Shown here piece after piece: positions 37,607 through 45,849 of a stretch of DNA of 64,000 bases; the stretch's first letter is position 1; each line of letters starts with the position of its first letter. The DNA comes from Dokdonia pacifica. Lineage in GTDB: Bacteria; Bacteroidota; Bacteroidia; Flavobacteriales; Flavobacteriaceae. Below the pieces are notes generated by a model, which was not told the origin of the DNA, did no database searches, and saw only the letters and a program-made list of their open reading frames with translations. Position numbers and translations under genes: made by a program. The stretch is from positions 205,603-269,602 of the forward strand of contig NZ_FZNY01000004.1 of assembly GCF_900188275.1 (NCBI RefSeq). Direction: 5' to 3'.

Positions 37607-38740
37607 ATGGCAACAAGTAAAGAACAGTTAAAGCAATATTTTGAAACTGGAGACGTCCCAACAGAAGGACAATTTGAAGAACTTATAGACAGTTATAGAC
37701 ATATTGATACAGGGGAAGTAATAAGTTCAATTGAAGATGCAGAAGATAGTACAACATTAACGATCAGTGATGCGAGTACTGTAGTAGTACCAAAATCTAA
37801 CTTCTACGATGATAGATTTAAACATCAATATTCACAAACCATCACAATAGACGGCGATGCAGATACCTATTATCAGGTAGTTATAAAAGGCGGAAATCAA
37901 AATAGAATACGAGAACTCAATATTTATAGACGTCACACAGATCCAGCACCAAATACTTGGAATACAGCTTCACTTAGAGGCGCGTTAACAGCAGAATTTA
38001 GATTTAATGCAGGAAGTTGGGGAGGGTCTCAATATGATTGGATGCTTCTAGATTTTAGAGAAAAATATTGTAATATGCTCGCAGATGCAGGGCATGTCAA
38101 TACAAAACGCGCTTTTTATGTAATGCTACGAGGAGGTGGAGCACAATATCATATTGATTCTGATGACATACTGGATATACAAGTTGTGTATAGTGCAGAT
38201 GAGATTATATATCCACACTCAAACCCTATTTATGTGGAATATGGGAAAGCACCAATTACAGAAGTAAATACTGACAATATATCAGACCATGTGATTCCAA
38301 AGGCAGGAGAAGTTATCCTTAAAGGACCAGATGAAAGAGGCACTAAGGAGTATGCAATTCTTAGGCATTATAATAACCCTAGCGGTACAAAAACCTTTCA
38401 TATTAAAACTCCTATGCGAATAGACCAAGATACTGACATGTATTTTTTTAAAGCTGAAGGATATGCATTTGGTGGAGGGGGAGAAATAATTGATATTGTT
38501 TGGGTAGGTTATTGTTATCAACCTAGTGGAGTAATTTTAAGTAAAAAAACAAAGGTAGGAAGATCAGATACGATCACTGCTGGACAATATGTAGGGTCAG
38601 ACAATCATGTCTACATATGGTTTAAAACACCTAGTAATAACAATAATACATTTGCTATCGATACTATGCGTGTAGGAAATGGTCCGCTCTTTAAAAAAGG
38701 AGACTTAGAAGTGATTTTAAGTGATGCAGCAGAGCTATAA
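37607..38740 (+). CDS. Phage-tail-like accessory protein
   Basis: A 377-aa protein whose N-terminus, KEQLKQYFETGDVPTEGQFE then ELIDSYRH, follows the pattern (tail-helix, GDxPTxxQF, IDS) that I associate with tail-fibre-like and contractile-injection-associated proteins of bacteroidetes. The remainder is a beta-rich body (ITIDGDADTYYQVVIKGGNQ) with Trp/Gly motifs, as in carbohydrate- or receptor-binding tips. No signal peptide. It directly precedes the amidase by 4 bp. The family link is from memory of the N-terminal pattern, so moderate confidence. Confidence 0.6.
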   Translation: MATSKEQLKQYFETGDVPTEGQFEELIDSYRHIDTGEVISSIEDAEDSTTLTISDASTVVVPKSNFYDDRFKHQYSQTITIDGDADTYYQVVIKGGNQNRIRELNIYRRHTDPAPNTWNTASLRGALTAEFRFNAGSWGGSQYDWMLLDFREKYCNMLADAGHVNTKRAFYVMLRGGGAQYHIDSDDILDIQVVYSADEIIYPHSNPIYVEYGKAPITEVNTDNISDHVIPKAGEVILKGPDERGTKEYAILRHYNNPSGTKTFHIKTPMRIDQDTDMYFFKAEGYAFGGGGEIIDIVWVGYCYQPSGVILSKKTKVGRSDTITAGQYVGSDNHVYIWFKTPSNNNNTFAIDTMRVGNGPLFKKGDLEVILSDAAEL

Positions 38741-38744
38741 AACA

Positions 38745-39335
38745 ATGCTTGTACTCTTAGACAATGGCCATGGCGGTCTTATAAATAACACATACCAAAC
38801 CCCAGGAAAACGAAAAGACTGGGGTGATGGTAATGTGATCTATGAAGGTGAATTTAACCGAGCCATTGTGAATGGAATTATTCAAGATTTAACCCTTCTA
38901 AAGATTCCATATGTAAATATCGCTCCAGAATATTGGGATGTAAGCCTAAAAACACGTGTACGTCGTGCTAATGCCTATGCACGTCAAAAGTGCTTCTACT
39001 TAAGCGTGCACGCCAATGCAGGCGGCGGTGTAGGAAGTGAAATTTTCACCTCTCCGGGACAAACCCATAGCGATCGTATGGCTACTATTTTTGGTCAAGA
39101 ATATCAAAGAACATTTCCAGATCGGAAATTACGAACCGATTTTTCTGACGGTGATCTGGATAAAGAAGGGCGCTTTTATGTCCTTACAAAAACAAAAATG
39201 CCAGCCATACTTACAGAGAACTTCTTTATGGATAATAGAGAAGAATTCAATACACTATTAATGACCGCAGAAGGGCGTTCTCGTATTATCAAATATCACG
39301 TAGATGCTATCCGAAGAGTGGTTGCTATGAAATAA
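38745..39335 (+). CDS. N-acetylmuramoyl-L-alanine amidase (Amidase_3, endolysin-like)
   Basis: A 196-aa zinc amidase that cleaves the bond between muramic acid and L-Ala in peptidoglycan. The first ligand is DNGHGG near the N-terminus, the Glu is in YEGEFNRAI, the second His is in LSVHANAGG, and the catalytic Glu is in LTENFFMDN. No signal peptide is present, unlike housekeeping envelope amidases, which fits a phage-type endolysin or tail-associated lysin. I chose ATG 38745, 4 bp after the preceding stop. A GTG/ATG at 38721/38724 would overlap the previous gene and add residues without homology pattern. Confidence 0.85.
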   Translation: MLVLLDNGHGGLINNTYQTPGKRKDWGDGNVIYEGEFNRAIVNGIIQDLTLLKIPYVNIAPEYWDVSLKTRVRRANAYARQKCFYLSVHANAGGGVGSEIFTSPGQTHSDRMATIFGQEYQRTFPDRKLRTDFSDGDLDKEGRFYVLTKTKMPAILTENFFMDNREEFNTLLMTAEGRSRIIKYHVDAIRRVVAMK

Positions 39336-39381
39336 AGAAATACGATACGTTTTAATGTTTCATTCTTCCTTTGGTCATGAA

Positions 39382-39397
39382 CCTGTCGGCAGGCAGG
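39382..39397. repeat. Dispersed repeat CCTGTCGGCAGGCAGG
   Basis: A GC-rich inverted string in an otherwise AT-rich spacer right after the amidase gene. It has the form of short dispersed flavobacterial repeats, and only one copy is seen in this window. Confidence 0.45.
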
Positions 39398-39468
39398 TCT
39401 CATAAGCTCGATTTCACAGGTTTAGACTTTTTTGGTTCTTTTTTGGCAATGAAAAAAAGAACTTCATT

Positions 39469-39495
39469 CCTCAATCTCTTTCAATATCGTTTCAG
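39469..39495. repeat. Outlying copy of the 3' end of the membrane-partner gene
   Basis: The 27 bp CCTCAATCTCTTTCAATATC then GTTTCAG repeats exactly the gene end at 39604-39630, about 135 bp away. Two REP-like elements sit between the copies. Confidence 0.75.
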
Positions 39496-39571
39496 TCACC
39501 CTGAATGTATTTCAGGGTCTCACTACTTTTAGAATTGGTAAGATGAGATGCTGAAATAAATTCAGCATGAC
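39495..39571. repeat. Facing pair of REP-like elements
   Basis: GTCACCCTGAATGTATTTCA then GGGTCTCA (39495-39522) faces GAGATGCTGAAATAAATTCA then GCATGAC (39545-39571). Same family as 15506-15532 and 16598-16680. It is flanked by a duplication of the neighbouring gene end. Confidence 0.7.
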
Positions 39572-39598
39572 GTATTCAGTTTCTTCTTAAAAAGGACA

Positions 39599-40198
39599 TT
39601 ACTCCTCAATCTCTTTCAATATCGTTTCAGAACTACGTAACACCTTTTTGTAACAACGTGTCACAAACCAGACGAGAAGTCCGAAAAAGACGAGCATAAA
39701 AGGAGCGGCAATACCCAGTTTAGGATCAAGGGTTTCAAATAGATTTTCATCATTAAATAACTTAGCCGAAACAGGCACAGTAAGGAGCATAAATAGGAAA
39801 CTAATTCCTACGTTCAATTTTTGAAAATTGACAAAGTTCTTTTTCCCTTTTGCATAGGTTTCCATGGTTTCTTTATAATTCATTTTAGTGACATTCACTT
39901 GTTTCATCCCTCGTATCGTTTTTAAGGAAAGGATAGGAAGTACAGCAAGGATGAGCATACATAAAATAGCAGATACTTGTAGGGCGATGGTATCAAATGT
40001 TTTAAAATTAGCTAATAATACGACCATTGCTACGTAGCAAACTACGCCCCCTATTTTTTCTGCAGTAAAGATCTTATTCCATTGTGAGGTATATTTTTGT
40101 TGTGTCATTTTGAGTATAATTTCGTCTGTTAATTGTTTTTGTTTTTCAAGGTCTTGGCTCATTTGAGACCAGGCAGCTTGCATTTCTTCTAGTTCCAT
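39599..40198 (-). CDS. Membrane protein, probable partner of ECF sigma factor
   Basis: A 199-aa inner-membrane protein with a soluble N-terminal ~40 residues (MELEEMQAAWSQMSQDLEKQ) and about four hydrophobic helices (VVCYVAMVVLLANF, VSAILCMLILAVLPILSL, LNVGISFLFMLLTV, APFMLVFFGLLVWF). It starts 4 bp after the sigma factor stop. The arrangement and N-terminus match sigma-associated membrane proteins in bacteroidetes, which may bind or regulate the sigma factor. No zinc-anti-sigma HxxxCxxC motif is visible. Its 3' end is duplicated downstream at 39469-39495. Confidence 0.7.
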   Translation of the reverse strand: MELEEMQAAWSQMSQDLEKQKQLTDEIILKMTQQKYTSQWNKIFTAEKIGGVVCYVAMVVLLANFKTFDTIALQVSAILCMLILAVLPILSLKTIRGMKQVNVTKMNYKETMETYAKGKKNFVNFQKLNVGISFLFMLLTVPVSAKLFNDENLFETLDPKLGIAAPFMLVFFGLLVWFVTRCYKKVLRSSETILKEIEE

Positions 40199-40202
40199 AA
40201 GC

Positions 40203-40688
40203 TTATTTCTTTACTAATTGTGTTCTTAATGTTTCTTTAATTCGAGAGATGCGTGTCGCTACTTTACTTCTAGAAAACCCAGTAATCGTGGCAATCTCTT
40301 CATACTTTTTACCTTCTAATAAAAGAAGGATAATCCCTTTATTGACATCAGAAAGTTGTCGTATCTGAGCATACATTTCTGCGAGTCGTTCTTCCAGAAT
40401 CGGATCGTCAGGTTCGTATGTGAGATGAAGGTTTTCTATCCCTACAGCAGTACCTTTACGTTTTTCTTTTCTTAAAAATGTAAACGCGGTATTTAATGCC
40501 ACGCGATACATCCAAGTACTAGCTTTGGCCTCTCCTCTAAAACTATCAAACCCTTTCCATAATTGAAATACGATATCTTGATACAAATCTTTTTGATTTT
40601 CTCGCGTGTCACAATACACTCTGGAAATCTTAAAAATGATCCCTTCGTTTTCTTTTATGAGTTGTGTAAAAGCTTCTTCTTTGCGCAT
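40203..40688 (-). CDS. ECF-type RNA polymerase sigma factor
   Basis: A 161-aa sigma-70 family regulator. Region 2 is visible as FKISRVYCDTRENQKDLYQD then IVFQLWKGFDSFRGEAKAST, with WMYRVALNTAF following. Region 4 is QLSDVNKGIILLLLEGKKYE then EIATITGFSRSKVATRISRI, the promoter -35-binding helix-turn-helix. It directs core polymerase to alternative promoters. It is co-transcribed with the following membrane protein, likely its regulator. The target regulon cannot be read from here. Confidence 0.92.
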   Translation of the reverse strand: MRKEEAFTQLIKENEGIIFKISRVYCDTRENQKDLYQDIVFQLWKGFDSFRGEAKASTWMYRVALNTAFTFLRKEKRKGTAVGIENLHLTYEPDDPILEERLAEMYAQIRQLSDVNKGIILLLLEGKKYEEIATITGFSRSKVATRISRIKETLRTQLVKK

Positions 40689-40827
40689 TAAAGATGATTT
40701 ATATACTCCATTAGTAAGATATGTATTAAAAAAGTCGCAAAAAAGTTTACTTTTTTTTCAAATCGTTGTTGTTGAGGTGTTTTTGTATGTTTGCTTAAAG
40801 CGAAAAGGTAGAGCAGTAATATATAGC

Positions 40828-41124
40828 ATGGAAAGAGTGAATATTGAAAAGTTAGAAGGTAGTTTTCTAGACGGAGGAGGAGAGAAGTATGTTTACTTTT
40901 ACAATGGCAAACCTTTTACAGGAATAGCTGTAGAATACTATTATGAAGTTGGGAATTTAGTTTTTGGAGAAGAAGAATATCATAACGGCTATCAAGATGG
41001 TTGGATACGTTATTATCATAGAAATGGACAGTTAGATACAGAATACAAAAATATTAATAATCAAACTGTACCAGGAACTTATAAAGAGTATGATGAAAAC
41101 GGTGTCTTAATACATGGGATGTAA
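40828..41124 (+). CDS. MORN-repeat/YwqK-like small protein
   Basis: A 98-aa cytosolic protein from ATG 40828. MORN-type blocks YFYNGKPFTGIAVEYYYEVG and GWIRYYHRNGQLDTEYK are typical of YwqK-like antitoxin-annotated proteins, though a toxin partner is not evident. A longer in-frame start at 40606 would run through the sigma factor promoter region and gives no matching sequence. Function is unknown. Confidence 0.7.
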   Translation: MERVNIEKLEGSFLDGGGEKYVYFYNGKPFTGIAVEYYYEVGNLVFGEEEYHNGYQDGWIRYYHRNGQLDTEYKNINNQTVPGTYKEYDENGVLIHGM

Positions 41125-41150
41125 TTTTAATATTAAAGAAAAAACAGTAA

Positions 41151-41756
41151 ATGAGTTGGATAAAAACCCTAGGATATGATGAAGCAGAAGGTCCTTTAAA
41201 ACGGATGTATGACCGCGTAAAAGGCCCTGATAATAATGTAGACAATGTACTATCTATACATAGCCTGCGGCCGCATACATTAAAAGGGCATATGACACTT
41301 TACAAAAGTGTTCTTCACAATGCCAATAACACCTTGCCCAAATGGTATCTAGAAGCTATAGGTGTGTATGTGAGTTACCTCAATACTTGTGATTACTGTG
41401 TACAACATCACCTTGCAGGGTTCACACGATTACTAGCCGATGATGATCGTGCAACGGCTTTTTATCAAAGTGTACAAAATGATACCGTAGCTACTTTTTT
41501 TGATAATCATTATAAAGATGGCATTATATACGCACAAAAACTTACCCAAGCACATCACACCATCACCAAAGAAGATATAGATCATTTAAAAACGGTAGGC
41601 TTCTCTGAAGGCGAAATCTTAGAAATCAACCAAGTCACGAGTTACTTTAACTATGTAAACCGTATGGTCGTTGGTCTAGGCGTCAATACCGATGGAGATA
41701 TCATTGGACTTTCACCAGGTAATAGTGACGAACCCGATAACTGGAGTCATCATTAG
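41151..41756 (+). CDS. AhpD-like / carboxymuconolactone decarboxylase family protein
   Basis: A 201-aa cytosolic protein with the peroxidase-related redox motif NTCDYCVQHHLAGF (Cys80, Cys83, His87), the CxxCxxxH signature of AhpD-like alkylhydroperoxidases. ILEINQVTSYFNYVNRMVVG lies in the second helical half. Likely reduces organic peroxides or maintains a thiol partner. Single gene, followed by a repeat-rich spacer. Confidence 0.85.
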   Translation: MSWIKTLGYDEAEGPLKRMYDRVKGPDNNVDNVLSIHSLRPHTLKGHMTLYKSVLHNANNTLPKWYLEAIGVYVSYLNTCDYCVQHHLAGFTRLLADDDRATAFYQSVQNDTVATFFDNHYKDGIIYAQKLTQAHHTITKEDIDHLKTVGFSEGEILEINQVTSYFNYVNRMVVGLGVNTDGDIIGLSPGNSDEPDNWSHH

Positions 41757-41778
41757 GGTTCGAGAAGTTGATAAATTC

Positions 41779-41813
41779 GTCATTTCGAGGGAAACGTAGT
41801 GACGAGAAATCGC
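41779..41813. repeat. Dispersed inverted repeat ATTTCG...CGAGAAAT
   Basis: Starts GTCATTTCGAGGGAAACG and ends GACGAGAAATCGC. The two outer 6-mers pair. A half-site resembling it is near 16898. Confidence 0.55.
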
Positions 41814-42034
41814 ATAACAGTGAGTGCGTTTTAGTAGGTTAGTTTATGAGTTTTTAAAAAAGATATATTAGTTACGAAGAATAAGATTTCCTCCTTCGAG
41901 GAAATGAAATAGATTATGTAAGGTGATTGAGTGATTTTTGCTTTTCGCAAAAATTGTATCGAAATCAGCGACTAGAAATAAAAATAGAATAACACTCTAA
42001 TGATAGAGTAATACTCTATTTTGTATTTTAAAAA

Positions 42035-42061
42035 GCTCCTTTCCTTAGAGAGGGAAGGAGC
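42035..42061. repeat. GCTCCTTTCC/GGAAGGAGC hairpin
   Basis: Left arm 42035-42044 and right arm 42053-42061 differ by one bulged base. Similar CTCCCT-type hairpins occur near 15440 and 45853. Confidence 0.5.
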
Positions 42062-42155
42062 CTGTATGGAGGCACGAAATACAGACAGAAGGGAGTATAT
42101 GCTATGTTTATTTGTCAGAATAAATACCTTCGATACCTTACTGCGACAAGCATAC

Positions 42156-42170
42156 CTTTTCGCGAAAGCG
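42156..42170. repeat. Degenerate genomic palindrome copy
   Basis: CTTTTCGCGAAAGCG with one arm altered. Confidence 0.6.
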
Positions 42171-42231
42171 AAAGAACGTTTATAAAATAGATACCTATCT
42201 TTACAAGCTAAATAACGCCATATAAAAATTC

Positions 42232-43482
42232 ATGGATTACTTTTTTATTATCACAGTACTTGTAGGACTTTCAGCGGCTTTTGGGTATATCAATGTGCGG
42301 TTTTTAAAACTACCCAATACCATTGGACTTATGCTCATTACCATTGTATTTACATTGGCCGTATTTGCACTAAGTTATGTAGATAATACCTTGTTAGATG
42401 CAGAACGCTATATTATCAAGCAAATTGATTTTAGAACAGTATTGCTGGATATTATGCTTAGTTTTCTCTTATTTGCTGGCGCTTTGCATACGAATTTTGA
42501 ACAACTCAAAATACAACGATGGCCAGTATTGGTGTTTTCAACCTTAGGAGTATTGGTCTCTACATTTTTAGTAGGTGCCGTGATGTATTTCATACTCCCT
42601 TTATTTGGATTGCAAGTAGCTTTTATACATTGTTTGTTATTTGGTGCTTTGATCTCTCCTACAGATCCCATTGCCGTTTTAGGGATATTGAAACAAGCAG
42701 GCGCTCCTAAAAAACTAGAAACTAAAATTGTAGGAGAATCGCTATTTAATGATGGGGTAGGCGTGGTGGTCTTTCTTACTATTTTTCAAATCGCCTCTTT
42801 TGGAACAGACAATATAGAAGTCTCAGAAATCTTTAAACTGTTTGGGCAAGAAGTAATTGGAGGCATAGGTTTAGGAGCTATTATAGGATGGATTGTCTAT
42901 CGATTAATGAAATCTATAGACGATTATTATATAGAAGTTATTATTACACTTGCGGGCGTGATGGTAGGAACGGCTATCGCTCATAAGTTTCACCTTTCTG
43001 CTCCATTAGCAATGGTGACCGCTGGATTAATTGTAGGGAATGATACCATACGAGGAACTGCCATGTCTGAAATTACAGAAAGCTATGTAGATAAATTTTG
43101 GGAGCTCATTGATATTTTATTAAATGCGTTACTCTTTGTTTTGATTGGAATGGAAATGCTGGTGCTTGTTGTAGAAGGAAAATATGTGGTGGCAGGATTA
43201 TTAGCAATTCCTATTGTTTTACTATGCCGTTATGCTTCTTTATTAATACCTATTAATTTCTTTAAAAAACGATTAGATTTTGTCCCTAAAACCAACCTCA
43301 TTATGACATGGGGAGGATTACGAGGCGGAATTTCTATCGCGCTTGCATTAGGACTTTCAGACGAGATGAATAGAGAATTGTTTCTGGTGATTACCTATGT
43401 AATTGTTGTTTTCTCAATACTCGTGCAAGGGCTTACGATTGGGAAGTTAGTGACATGGGCGCAAAAGAGAGGATTAAAGTAG
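42232..43482 (+). CDS. Sodium:proton antiporter, CPA1/NhaP type
   Basis: A 416-aa inner-membrane protein with about 12 helices. Transport-site features are SPTDPIAVLG and GESLFNDGVGVVVFL, the Asn-Asp pair that carries ions in this superfamily, and later MTWGGLRGGISIALALGLS. It exchanges Na+ (or K+) for protons to control pH and salt, appropriate for a marine bacterium. Single gene after a repeat spacer. Confidence 0.93.
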   Translation: MDYFFIITVLVGLSAAFGYINVRFLKLPNTIGLMLITIVFTLAVFALSYVDNTLLDAERYIIKQIDFRTVLLDIMLSFLLFAGALHTNFEQLKIQRWPVLVFSTLGVLVSTFLVGAVMYFILPLFGLQVAFIHCLLFGALISPTDPIAVLGILKQAGAPKKLETKIVGESLFNDGVGVVVFLTIFQIASFGTDNIEVSEIFKLFGQEVIGGIGLGAIIGWIVYRLMKSIDDYYIEVIITLAGVMVGTAIAHKFHLSAPLAMVTAGLIVGNDTIRGTAMSEITESYVDKFWELIDILLNALLFVLIGMEMLVLVVEGKYVVAGLLAIPIVLLCRYASLLIPINFFKKRLDFVPKTNLIMTWGGLRGGISIALALGLSDEMNRELFLVITYVIVVFSILVQGLTIGKLVTWAQKRGLK

Positions 43483-43529
43483 GATTAGTTTCTTGTTAGC
43501 ATGCTGACTTTTTAAAGCTGAATAGATCT

Positions 43530-43607
43530 TTCCCCGACCCTAAAAGGCGGACACATTCTCAAATTGTTAGGGTATTTAAAATTTTCACTCCCTTTAGGGT
43601 TGGGGAA
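43530..43607. repeat. MITE-like hairpin element, copy 2
   Basis: Left arm TTCCCCGACCCTAAAAGG (43530-43547), right arm CCCTTTAGGGTTGGGGAA (43590-43607). Same outer arms and overall spacing as 13514-13590, while the middle differs. Confidence 0.7.
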
Positions 43608-43700
43608 CTGAAAATTTGATACTAGTAAAAGTTACATCTATAAAGAGTTTACAAAAGAAAGGATCAGAATAGTCTTTTTCTAAAATGATATTTTTGCTAT

Positions 43701-44162
43701 ATGAAAGTAGACAATTTTACAAATGAATTTTTCGGAATAGGGATTCAAAATGGAAAGACCCCAGAAAATTTAGGAGTGCTATGGCGAAGTGCTCAAAACC
43801 TAGGCGCTAGTTTTATTTTTACTATTGGCAATCGATATGCAAAACAAGCAAGTGATACCCATAATGCCGTAAAAGCAATGCCTTATTTTCACTACGATAC
43901 CTTTACCGATTTTTATAACCATCTGCCTAAAGGTGCTCGATTGGTAGGTGTAGAAATGCATGCAACTTCAGCGTCTTTAGAAACCTTTGAGCATCCACGT
44001 CGCTGTGTCTATTTACTAGGAGCCGAGGATCACGGACTTTCTAAAGAAGCTATAGAGAAGTCGCACTTCTTGGTACAGTTTCCTTCAGAAATGAGCTTAA
44101 ATGTAGCTGTTGCAGGGAGTATTGTGCTCTATGATAGGACGCGTACAAAACCAAGATCATAG
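43701..44162 (+). CDS. SpoU-family tRNA/rRNA methyltransferase
   Basis: A 153-aa SPOUT methyltransferase that transfers a methyl group from SAM to a ribose in tRNA or rRNA. NGKTPENLGVLWRSAQNLGA corresponds to the N-terminal family motif, LLGAEDHGLSKEA to motif 2, and FPSEMSLNVAVAGSIVLYD to the SAM-binding knot. Target base is unknown. It overlaps the next gene tail-to-tail by 6 bp. Confidence 0.85.
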   Translation: MKVDNFTNEFFGIGIQNGKTPENLGVLWRSAQNLGASFIFTIGNRYAKQASDTHNAVKAMPYFHYDTFTDFYNHLPKGARLVGVEMHATSASLETFEHPRRCVYLLGAEDHGLSKEAIEKSHFLVQFPSEMSLNVAVAGSIVLYDRTRTKPRS

Positions 44163-44669
44163 TTTTTTAATACCATTGCTTTTAAGGGTGTCATACATAA
44201 AATAATGTAACGCTTTCATCTCTGTTTTTCCCGCTTCTTTTCCTAATCGTCCTGAAAAATACAACACAAACCAAAGGATACATAGTACTACCATTGTCAC
44301 TAATGGAATTGCATACGAAGTTTTTAATGAGATATTGCTATACATCCACATACCAGCACCTATAAATAAGGTGGCCACTATAAAATGTAAAAACATAAAT
44401 AAGGTCCAGACGGTTGGTTTAGGACCAAAAAGCCCTTTAAGTACCGTAGGTTGCTCCTCTATTTTATAGATTTCTAGATGCAACTGTGGCGACCAGAAAT
44501 GTTGTTTCTGTTTTGGAATCCTGATAAATACATGGTCATCTACGCGACTTATAACATACGTGTTTTGTGTTTTGGCGATCTCTTCAAAAGCATGTAATAC
44601 CTTTTCAGGTAATGCATCTAGCTCAAACGAAAACCGAGGTCGTAATACAATATCCTTAGAAAATTCCAT
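44157..44669 (-). CDS. Membrane protein of unknown function
   Basis: A 170-aa protein with a soluble N-terminal 70 residues (LRPRFSFELDALPEKVLHAF, IPKQKQHFWSPQLHLEIYKI) and two hydrophobic helices (FMFLHFIVATLFIGAGMWMY, AIPLVTMVVLCILWFVLYF). I do not recognise the family. It is convergent with the methyltransferase gene; its own upstream region carries a palindrome at 44760-44775. Confidence 0.7.
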   Translation of the reverse strand: MEFSKDIVLRPRFSFELDALPEKVLHAFEEIAKTQNTYVISRVDDHVFIRIPKQKQHFWSPQLHLEIYKIEEQPTVLKGLFGPKPTVWTLFMFLHFIVATLFIGAGMWMYSNISLKTSYAIPLVTMVVLCILWFVLYFSGRLGKEAGKTEMKALHYFMYDTLKSNGIKKL

Positions 44670-44759
44670 AGGGTTTCAATGTAGCAAGTCCCTATTGAAA
44701 AAAAGATGACATTTATCATGGGGAACGGATGATGAAGAATTTTTGATTCTAAATTTTTA

Positions 44760-44775
44760 CGCTTTCGCGAAAGCG
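44760..44775. repeat. Genomic palindrome copy, intergenic
   Basis: Perfect CGCTTTCGCGAAAGCG between divergent genes, about 75 bp upstream of the era -33 element. Confidence 0.9.
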
Positions 44776-44849
44776 TACTCAGAAACATAACATGCCAAAG
44801 AATTTTTATAAATACTGAGTTTTTAGTCTTGAATTTAGGGATTTGGAAT

Positions 44850-44881
44850 TTGAATTATGGAAATTATATACCCTACCTTTG
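44850..44881 (+). promoter_or_regulatory. Bacteroidota-type promoter of era
   Basis: TTG at 44850-44852 and TACCTTTG at 44874-44881 (consensus TAnnTTTG) with a 21-bp spacer. The expected start of transcription is near 44887, giving a leader of about 11 nt before the ATG at 44898. Confidence 0.65.
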
Positions 44882-44897
44882 CAGCAAATTATATACT

Positions 44898-45782
44898 ATG
44901 TCTCATAAAGCTGGTTTTGTAAATATTATAGGAAATCCTAATGTAGGGAAGAGTACGCTTATGAATGCGTTTGTAGGAGAGCGATTATCTATTATTACTT
45001 CAAAAGCGCAAACCACGCGTCACCGTATTTTGGGGATTGTAAATGGAGAAGATTTTCAGGTGGTTTTGAGTGATACGCCAGGAATTATAAAACCTGCATA
45101 TGAACTCCAAGCCTCTATGATGGACTTTGTAAAAAGTGCTTTTGAAGATGCCGATGTGCTTTTATATCTCGTTGAATTAGGAGAAAAAGAACTCAAAGAC
45201 GAAGCCTTTTTTAATAAGATCCGTAATGCTAAAATCCCCGTACTTTTATTAATTAATAAGATTGATAAAGGCAATGAAGAACTCTTAGGAGAAGCCTTGC
45301 AGTTATGGTCAGAAAAAGTGCCTAATGCTGAGGTTTTTGCCATTTCTGCTTTAGAAAATTTTGGAGTAGAAGAGGTGTTTAAACGTATTGTAGATTTATT
45401 ACCAGATTCGCCACCTTTTTACCCAAAAGATCAACTTACAGATAAGCCAGAACGTTTTTTTGTAAATGAGATCATTCGTGAGAAAATCCTAATACATTAC
45501 AAAAAAGAGATTCCATATTCAGTAGAAATTGATACCGAAGAGTTCTTTGAAGAAGAGACCATTATCAGAATGCGATCTGTTATTATGGTAGAACGTGATA
45601 GTCAAAAAGGGATTATAATTGGGCATAAAGGAACTGCCTTAAAAAGAGTGGGTGTAGAGGCTCGAAAAGATTTAGAGAAATTCTTTGGAAAACAAGTGCA
45701 TTTAGAATTGTATGTAAAAGTCAATAAGAACTGGCGTAGTAATGAGAAACAACTCAAACGTTTCGGATATAATCAGAAGTAA
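44898..45782 (+). CDS. era: GTPase Era
   Basis: A 294-aa GTPase that binds 16S rRNA and assists 30S assembly. The G1 loop GNPNVGKST, switch region TTRHRILGIV, DTPGIIKPAYELQ, NKID (LLINKIDKG) and SAL (FAISALENFG) are visible. The C-terminal KH domain contains GIIIGHKGTALKRVGVEARK. The start is ATG 44898 because the GTPase loop begins 9 residues later; an upstream extension from 44829 overlaps the promoter and is not coding. Confidence 0.97.
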   Translation: MSHKAGFVNIIGNPNVGKSTLMNAFVGERLSIITSKAQTTRHRILGIVNGEDFQVVLSDTPGIIKPAYELQASMMDFVKSAFEDADVLLYLVELGEKELKDEAFFNKIRNAKIPVLLLINKIDKGNEELLGEALQLWSEKVPNAEVFAISALENFGVEEVFKRIVDLLPDSPPFYPKDQLTDKPERFFVNEIIREKILIHYKKEIPYSVEIDTEEFFEEETIIRMRSVIMVERDSQKGIIIGHKGTALKRVGVEARKDLEKFFGKQVHLELYVKVNKNWRSNEKQLKRFGYNQK

Positions 45783-45849
45783 GTTTTACTACCTAGGTAT
45801 AAACAAATATTATCAAATATAAATTATAACTATATAATAAATAACGCGT

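Larger units (their letters stand above)
41757..42231. other. Intergenic region with several dispersed repeats
   Basis: No gene seen. Contents: the repeat at 41779-41813 (CATTTCGAGGGAAACGTAGT then GACGAGAAATC, an inverted element), a GCTCCTTTCC/GGAAGGAGC hairpin at 42035-42061, a degenerate genomic palindrome at 42156-42170, and the promoter region of the antiporter. Confidence 0.55.

Noticed and set aside
18467..39335. Ordinary prophage
   Set aside because: No integrase, terminase, capsid, portal, sheath or tape measure gene; only tail-like and lysin parts.
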